DNA from: CALZIK01 sp046756565
Lineage (GTDB): Bacteria; Acidobacteriota; Thermoanaerobaculia; Multivoradales; JAHEKO01
Assembly: GCA_046756565.1 (NCBI GenBank)
Contig: JBHHWO010000003.1
Location: 1 to 64,000 of the forward strand
Direction of reading: 5' to 3'
DNA: 64,000 nt
Shown piece by piece: positions 58,890 to 64,000 of the stretch. Numbering within the stretch: position 1 is the first letter of the stretch; each line of letters opens with the position of its first letter. The notes under the pieces were generated by a model. It made no database searches, was not told the origin of the DNA, and was given only the letters and a program-made list of their open reading frames with translations. A program made the translations under genes and the position numbers.

Positions 58890-61057
58890 CGCGATCCTCC
58901 TGTCGATCCACCGGAACCGTCAGCGCGGCCGGCCGAGACATTGGTCGGGCTGACCAGTTTGTAAAGCTCCCGGAGCCGTTTCTGAACCGCCAGGAGAAGC
59001 TCCTCGATCGACGCTTCGCCCACCTTGGGAAGCGGTTTGAAATCCACGCCCCCCGATGCAATTCCCGCCGCCGAGCCGACGGTGGCCCCCGGGGTCAGCG
59101 GTCGCGGCGTCGGCGGGCGGAGTACCCACTCTTCCGAGCGGCGCTGCTCGGCGAACGTCGTCGTCGACCGAACCGATCCCGAGCTTTCACTCGAGCTCGC
59201 ACTCTGCCCACGACCGCCCCCGGAAGAGCCCGCCGGCAGCGTCGCCACGCGCACGTCGGGTACCGGGCCCCGGGACGCGATCACGGCCCTCGCCGACGAC
59301 GAGATCTCGCCGTCCGCCAGCCGGTGCTGCCAGTGGCGCACTTCGTTCATGCCGCGCACATAGTCGAAGTCCGACCCGGACGGATGCCCTGCCGACAGCA
59401 GGCGCCGATCGGTGACGTAGTGGCAGCCGGTGCAGGTCTCGGCCCGCGTCTTCGACTGGCGCAGATCCTTCTTGCCCAAACCGAGCGCCGCCAGGTGCCC
59501 GGGCCGCTGCCGGCCCAATTCTTTGCCGGCTTCGTTCTTGTGCGGCTCGAGCCAGTCCGCCGCGGGCCCGTGGCAGCTCTCGCAACCGACCCCGTCGAGC
59601 ACCTCCCGCGACTCCTTGCCCGAGAGAATCGTGCCGTGGCAATCCATGCACACCGCGCGACCGGTGGTCATTTGCGATGTCTTGACGCCATAGAGGCGCG
59701 CGATCCTGAGGACGTCGGGATCGCCGTCGAAGAACGGATTCACCGAGCGGGAGTGCTCATGACCGAACCACCATTGGTTCTGCTCGGTGTGACAGCCGGC
59801 GCAATTGACCGGACCGATGGTCCTACGCTGCGAAGCCGGCCGGATACGGATCTTGAACCCTCCCGCGACCCCCGCCGCCCCGGTCGATGCTGCTCGGGCG
59901 CCCGGCTCCGCAGAGGCGCCGCCGCTCGAGGCGGGCACGGTCGAGCCGGGAGAGCTTCCTTCGCTCGGCGGAGTCCGATCTCGCACACCGGAAGCACCGC
60001 CACCCGCGGCCGGGGTCCCGTCGGCCGCGGCGACCTCGAAGTCTTCCTCGGGCTCGATTCCACGAACCAGGTCATCGAGAGATGCGAGCTGCGATGCGTC
60101 GGCAGCGCCCAGAAAGCTCCTCGTCGCGCGCGCGATCGTGTCGGCGGCAGCGAGGAGAGACGCCTCGTTGCCGGGCACCGTGCGCACAGCCTTGACCGCG
60201 GCCAGCATCTCATCGACCTGAGAGATCCCGGCTGCGCGGCTGACCGCTCGCAACTCGGACACCGCGCTTCGCACCCTGCGGCTCATCGCTTTCGAATAAA
60301 TGCCGTCGACGGTCGCCTTGGCCATTCCGCGCAGGCTGTACTCGAGATCGAGCGCCCGGCCGACGACGTACATAACGCGCTTGCGCGACATGGAACGTTC
60401 GCGATTGACCGGATCGGTACGGTCGCGAAAGGATCTCAGGAAGTTGTGTCGAATCTGACCCTGGCTCCACTCGACCAGCTCGAAGCCGGCGCTGCCGGTC
60501 GTGTGTCCCCCTTCGTTCACGAGACGTTCGAGCGGTACCGAGTGGCAGCTGAAGCAGTTCGCGGCGACCGGATACAGGTCGGACGGCCGCCGCATTCCGG
60601 CGTTGCGGCTGTCCGCGATGCGCTGGCGGCGGTGCGCTGCCGATTCTCCCGTATGGTCCTCGGCCGCACCGTAGTCGTTGTGGACGTCGAGGTAGTCCGC
60701 CCCGGCGCCGTGACACGACTCGCAAGAGACGCCCGAGACCACTCGGATCTGCCCGCTCTGGATGACCGGCGTGTAGTGGCAGCTGAAGCAGAGGCTGTCG
60801 CGCTTGATCAGGCGAAAGCCCATCTTTTTGGCGATCGTCTCCGCCTGCTCCTTCTTGTGAAGTGTCTTGAATCCGGTCGCGTGCGGAGTTGTCTTCCAGA
60901 CCACCGCCTCGTGGATGTGGCATTCACCGCATTTCTCCGCCGTAACCACCTTGTTCGGGTCGATCTTGGCGTACTCGAAGAAGGGCGGTTGGGCCCGCAG
61001 GGGCGCGCACAGCGCCAGGCCGATCAGCAACACCCCCGCTACGACTGGTCGTTTCAC
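58886..61057 (-). CDS. octahaem cytochrome c built from two c554-like tetrahaem modules
   Basis: The 723-residue exported protein has a signal peptide (1-22) and eight CxxCH motifs in two sets of four (CGECH, CFSCH, CESCH, CFSCH; then CAGCH, CMDCH, CESCH, CTGCH). The halves align: SGVSCESCHGAGADYLDVHN matches DGVGCESCHGPAADWLEPHK, showing an internal duplication. A Ser/Gly/Ala-rich linker (about 335-400) joins them and a Ser/Gly-rich tail follows. GTG start overlaps the barrel stop (TAGTG); its own stop overlaps the next ATG. Confidence 0.9.
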   Translation of the reverse strand: MKRPVVAGVLLIGLALCAPLRAQPPFFEYAKIDPNKVVTAEKCGECHIHEAVVWKTTPHATGFKTLHKKEQAETIAKKMGFRLIKRDSLCFSCHYTPVIQSGQIRVVSGVSCESCHGAGADYLDVHNDYGAAEDHTGESAAHRRQRIADSRNAGMRRPSDLYPVAANCFSCHSVPLERLVNEGGHTTGSAGFELVEWSQGQIRHNFLRSFRDRTDPVNRERSMSRKRVMYVVGRALDLEYSLRGMAKATVDGIYSKAMSRRVRSAVSELRAVSRAAGISQVDEMLAAVKAVRTVPGNEASLLAAADTIARATRSFLGAADASQLASLDDLVRGIEPEEDFEVAAADGTPAAGGGASGVRDRTPPSEGSSPGSTVPASSGGASAEPGARAASTGAAGVAGGFKIRIRPASQRRTIGPVNCAGCHTEQNQWWFGHEHSRSVNPFFDGDPDVLRIARLYGVKTSQMTTGRAVCMDCHGTILSGKESREVLDGVGCESCHGPAADWLEPHKNEAGKELGRQRPGHLAALGLGKKDLRQSKTRAETCTGCHYVTDRRLLSAGHPSGSDFDYVRGMNEVRHWQHRLADGEISSSARAVIASRGPVPDVRVATLPAGSSGGGRGQSASSSESSGSVRSTTTFAEQRRSEEWVLRPPTPRPLTPGATVGSAAGIASGGVDFKPLPKVGEASIEELLLAVQKRLRELYKLVSPTNVSAGRADGSGGSTGGSR

Positions 61058-62553
61058 TAGAACTTCAAGACCAGTTCAAAGCGTCCGCCAAAGCCGGTCA
61101 GGTCGTCCGAGGCGCCGAGGCCCTCGATGTAGCTCGCGAAGCCGTCCCAGACCAGGACCACGTGTTTTCCCTTGGCCATCTGGTAGCGAACGGTCGCGGC
61201 AGCCTGGTTAGCCACTCCGGAGGCCGTTCCGACCCGAAGACCGAGTTCGCCGAGCAGCTGGCGGCGAGCCAAGGGACCGTAGAACTTCTGGTAGCCGATC
61301 GCGCCGCCGGCGACGTTCCGCGCCCGGCTCGACAGCGGCGCCCCGTAGTTACCCAGGCCGACCGCGGCAAACGAGACTCCCGCGGGACCCAGCGGCCCGC
61401 CCGAAGCCGGCCCACTCGCCGCCGCCGAGTACTCGTCGAGCGCCAGGAAAGTCGTGAAATAGAACAGATCGAAGCTGTGGTGCGGGGTCCAGGACACCTC
61501 GCTGAAGAGCAGCGTGCCGTCGGTGGCAAACGCAGTCTCCTCGTCCAGGGCAAGCGAGCTCAGGAGTCGAAACGACGTATTGATTTTCCCGATGCGCTGA
61601 ACCGCACTCACACCGACGCCGACAAGATCGCCGCTCGAGTCGCTACCGGTCACGTAGGCGAGATCGACATCGATGGTCGAGGTCCGGACATCGGTCGAGG
61701 TCAATACCGCAAACAGCTCGGCGTCGCCGTCTTCCACATTGTTGCGATGCAGGTCGCTCGCCCCGAAGAACAAGGTCGCTCGAAAGTTCGACGTGTTCTT
61801 GGGCAACAGGGTGTTGCGAGTGATCCCGACGCCATCTATCGAGTCATTGATCAGCATGCCTTCCTGGAAGATCAACAGCTGCCGGCCGATCGAGAAACCG
61901 ACGTCGGTGCGTCCGAAGTCCTGCTTGTCGATCCCCGGAAAAATCTCGCCGAACTCACCCTCGAAGTACAGACTCTGGATCTCGGCGTTGAGCTCATCGC
62001 GGAAGGCGTCGTCGTCGCCAAACAGCGCCTGGAACTCGGGGCTCCGCGAGCTGGGCTCGAGGATGTAGCTGGTGAACCGGCCGTCCTGGTCGAAATTGCG
62101 GAAACCCAGCACCAGCCGCTCGGTTCCGGTGAGCTGCAAGTTGGCGAACAGATCGAGCCGATTGGCCCACTCGGTGATCCGGAAGTCGTCGACCTCGAAA
62201 CTCTGGATCGCGCTGCGCAGCGTGCCGAAAACGATCAAGGTCGGCTGCCACACGGCGCCGGTCGGAAGCTTGAACCCCGGATTGATGTTGCCGGTGCCCA
62301 GATACGGATTGCCCAGCTCGAGCAGAAGCCGTGGCCGCTCGGGAAGATCCTCGAGCAGCGGAATGTACTCGTCGGTAACCGCGCTCGAGTCATGGGCGCC
62401 GTCGTCGCTTTCGCCGTGCGCCTCCCCGACCTCGGGGTCTGAAGCGACTTCCACCGCGACCGCCGCATGGGCCGGTACACCGGCTCCGGTGGCAAGCAAC
62501 AGAATCAGACCACCGGCCGCCGCGAGGAGTCCGAGGTCTCTCCTGCGAGTCAT
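61057..62553 (-). CDS. outer-membrane beta-barrel protein
   Basis: The 498-residue protein has a signal peptide (1-31, ending VPAHA), a short acidic histidine-containing plug region (about 32-62), then alternating amphipathic strands to a terminal phenylalanine (GGRFELVLKF), the usual BAM recognition signal. It resembles porin-like partners of multihaem cytochromes in outer-membrane conduits, but sequence alone does not show MtrB homology; no CxxC is visible at the N-terminus. It lies between two secreted multihaem cytochromes and is coupled to both by overlaps. Confidence 0.8.
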   Translation of the reverse strand: MTRRRDLGLLAAAGGLILLLATGAGVPAHAAVAVEVASDPEVGEAHGESDDGAHDSSAVTDEYIPLLEDLPERPRLLLELGNPYLGTGNINPGFKLPTGAVWQPTLIVFGTLRSAIQSFEVDDFRITEWANRLDLFANLQLTGTERLVLGFRNFDQDGRFTSYILEPSSRSPEFQALFGDDDAFRDELNAEIQSLYFEGEFGEIFPGIDKQDFGRTDVGFSIGRQLLIFQEGMLINDSIDGVGITRNTLLPKNTSNFRATLFFGASDLHRNNVEDGDAELFAVLTSTDVRTSTIDVDLAYVTGSDSSGDLVGVGVSAVQRIGKINTSFRLLSSLALDEETAFATDGTLLFSEVSWTPHHSFDLFYFTTFLALDEYSAAASGPASGGPLGPAGVSFAAVGLGNYGAPLSSRARNVAGGAIGYQKFYGPLARRQLLGELGLRVGTASGVANQAAATVRYQMAKGKHVVLVWDGFASYIEGLGASDDLTGFGGRFELVLKF

Positions 62554-64000
62554 CGTCCCGCCTCCCCGGTCGCGGCGCCTCCGGTGCCACCGGCCGTCCG
62601 GACTTCCCCGACCCGGGCCTCGATCTCCTGCTGCCAGAGCACCTGATGGCCGGCGACCACCCGCTCGGCAATCTGTTTGGTCGTCAGGCCATAGTCGAAA
62701 CCGACGATCCTGATTCGGTTGACCAGGTTGACCGGCAGCATTCCGGCCACCAGCTCGACCCGGATCTTGTAGGTCCCCGAACCGCTGAGCTGGGACGGCT
62801 TCACCTTGTACTTCGGGTAGCGCCGGCCGGCGGGCTCGATATTCTGCTTGTGCTTGCGCGCCCCGCGCGGCCGGCCGGTGAGAATCGTCGAGGTCGTCGA
62901 CGGCCGCAGAAACGGCAGCGGATCGGGCGAGAAGTTGAGTGCCAGAATCTGCTCGCGCTCGCCGCCGCGCACCATCCGGGTCAAGAACCGGCCCTGGAGG
63001 CTGAACAGCTGCTTGTCGAGCGGCAGCTCGCCGTTGTGGACGTAGAGCGAGTGGTTGTCGCGCAGATCGCCGTTGGGATCGAGATCGCCGGACCGGAAAA
63101 CGACGTTGCCGTCGGGGCCGGTTACAGTCACCCGCAGGAATACCACTCGCTCGGCGTCGAATCCCGTCGGCACGCCGTGCCCGTCGGTGCCATTGGCGAC
63201 CTCGACCTGAAACACCAGGCCCTTCTCGGGATCGGCCTTCAGAATCTCGACGCCCATCAAACGGTAGGCCACGCGGAGAATATGACGGCGCTGGCGATTG
63301 GCCTCGGCCAGAAGCTCGATGTTGTCGGTCAGGATGTCGCGAGCGTCGTAGCGGTCATCGGCCGAGCTCCAGTGCTCGGGAAACTCGTAGTCCTCGGCCA
63401 CATTTGTCTCGAACTCGTCCGTGCCCCAGCCGGCCTCGTGGTCGTAAGTCAGCCACTGCCGGATAGTTGCCAGCTCCGAGGCGGCGGTGTTGTGCGGAAA
63501 GATTCCGGGATGGATGACCGAGTGGTCAGGCCCGATAAACATGTGGTTGGTGATCCGTCGTGTCCGCGTCGGCTTGCCGCCGACCACGGCGGCAGGGCCC
63601 TCCGGGTAGCCCGAGTCCACACCCGGCTCCGTGCCCATGTGGCAGTCCTGGCAGGAGACGCCCTTCCTGGCCGCCGGCGAGGTCTTGAACTCGCTGAACG
63701 CCTCTTCCAACCGGAAGCCGTTGACCAGATTCACATCGTGACAGGTCGCGCAAAAGCCCGAAGTGGTGAGCTGTAGGAATTTCTCTGCCTTTCCGTGGAT
63801 CGCTCGCCCAGCCTTGCCCCGCTCGGGATTCACCCGGTAATCGGAGCTCTCGATGACGCGCGCGACCTCGACGTTGCCCTCGGGACCGTAGACGGGATCG
63901 AAAAGGTCACCGCGCTCGATCGCCAGGCGACCGGAGAGCTTGCCGTAGTTGCGGTTGACGCGATGGCAGACGACGCAGGTCACGCCCTCGCGCGAGGTCG
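62550..64000 (-). CDS. multihaem cytochrome c, N-terminus beyond the window (partial)
   Basis: At least 483 residues are visible. The frame runs off the window end (SREGVTCVVCH near 64000), so the start is missing and the GTG at 63983 lies inside a haem motif context. Three CxxCH motifs are seen (CVVCH, CATCH, CQDCH), then NHMFIGPDHSV and a long C-terminal beta-rich domain with GHGVPTGFDAERVVFL. This fits c554-type or large periplasmic multihaem cytochromes; more haems are likely upstream. The stop overlaps the barrel ATG (ATGA). Confidence 0.85.
   Translation of the reverse strand, partial: TSREGVTCVVCHRVNRNYGKLSGRLAIERGDLFDPVYGPEGNVEVARVIESSDYRVNPERGKAGRAIHGKAEKFLQLTTSGFCATCHDVNLVNGFRLEEAFSEFKTSPAARKGVSCQDCHMGTEPGVDSGYPEGPAAVVGGKPTRTRRITNHMFIGPDHSVIHPGIFPHNTAASELATIRQWLTYDHEAGWGTDEFETNVAEDYEFPEHWSSADDRYDARDILTDNIELLAEANRQRRHILRVAYRLMGVEILKADPEKGLVFQVEVANGTDGHGVPTGFDAERVVFLRVTVTGPDGNVVFRSGDLDPNGDLRDNHSLYVHNGELPLDKQLFSLQGRFLTRMVRGGEREQILALNFSPDPLPFLRPSTTSTILTGRPRGARKHKQNIEPAGRRYPKYKVKPSQLSGSGTYKIRVELVAGMLPVNLVNRIRIVGFDYGLTTKQIAERVVAGHQVLWQQEIEARVGEVRTAGGTGGAATGEAGR

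Overview
The window is about 64 kb of GC-rich chromosomal DNA, densely packed with genes and with a full Gram-negative envelope gene set (BamD, RseP, CpoB, ExbB/ExbD/TonB, an outer-membrane barrel, FtsEX, TatA). It also carries MglA/MglB polarity genes, eukaryote-like Ser/Thr kinases with an HRDVSPxN catalytic loop, futalosine-type menaquinone synthesis (MqnE) and many multihaem cytochromes. This mix best fits Acidobacteriota (a Thermoanaerobaculia-like lineage) or a close relative; Myxococcota is the main alternative. This is inference from gene content; no marker gene was compared. I saw no rRNA, tRNA, CRISPR array or phage. The only stretch over 300 bases without a chromosomal gene is 56-413, which holds two small inverted-repeat elements.

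Layout. 1-3.7 kb: the end of an upstream gene, two MITE-like elements, a secreted PPC-like protein and a TldD/TldE protease pair. 3.8-8.6 kb: acyl-CoA carboxylase beta subunit, histone-H1-like protein, glyA, folC. 8.6-11.8 kb: accD and a receiver-kinase fusion. 11.9-17 kb: yebC-ruvC, then exbB-exbD-exbD-tonB and a TPR protein. 17.1-24 kb: ftsEX, pgeF, an AmgK-like kinase, tatA with a second MITE copy at its stop codon, lytic transglycosylase, Fis-like and LysM proteins.

24.1-32.9 kb (minus): a long envelope and housekeeping run of GT-C transferase, truA, uppS, cdsA, rseP, a peroxiredoxin-fold protein, a PASTA protein, rpe, bamD and cpoB. 33-35 kb: GT2 glycosyltransferase and GNAT. 35-43.2 kb (minus): mglB-mglA-TPR-yvcK-glmU-glmS-uvrD, which puts UDP-GlcNAc synthesis beside a polarity switch. 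43.3-49.8 kb: glpD, a NYN-LOTUS protein, tyrA, ubiX, mqnE and a deoxynucleoside kinase.

49.9-64 kb is the most unusual part. A Ser/Thr kinase with a membrane segment and a periplasmic TonB-like C-terminus converges on a tightly coupled operon of at least eight minus-strand genes. In transcription order these are a multihaem cytochrome c (cut by the window end), an outer-membrane barrel, an octahaem cytochrome, a cyclic-nucleotide-binding/DmsB-type four-cluster Fe-S fusion, a dihaem cytochrome b, a membrane-anchored decahaem cytochrome, a double-FHA protein, and a flavoprotein-FHA-FHA-ferredoxin fusion. Together they look like an electron conduit from a cytoplasmic reductant or the quinone pool to the outer membrane. 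Its cytoplasmic parts carry nucleotide-sensing and phosphothreonine-reading domains. The composition is read directly; the function is a hypothesis.
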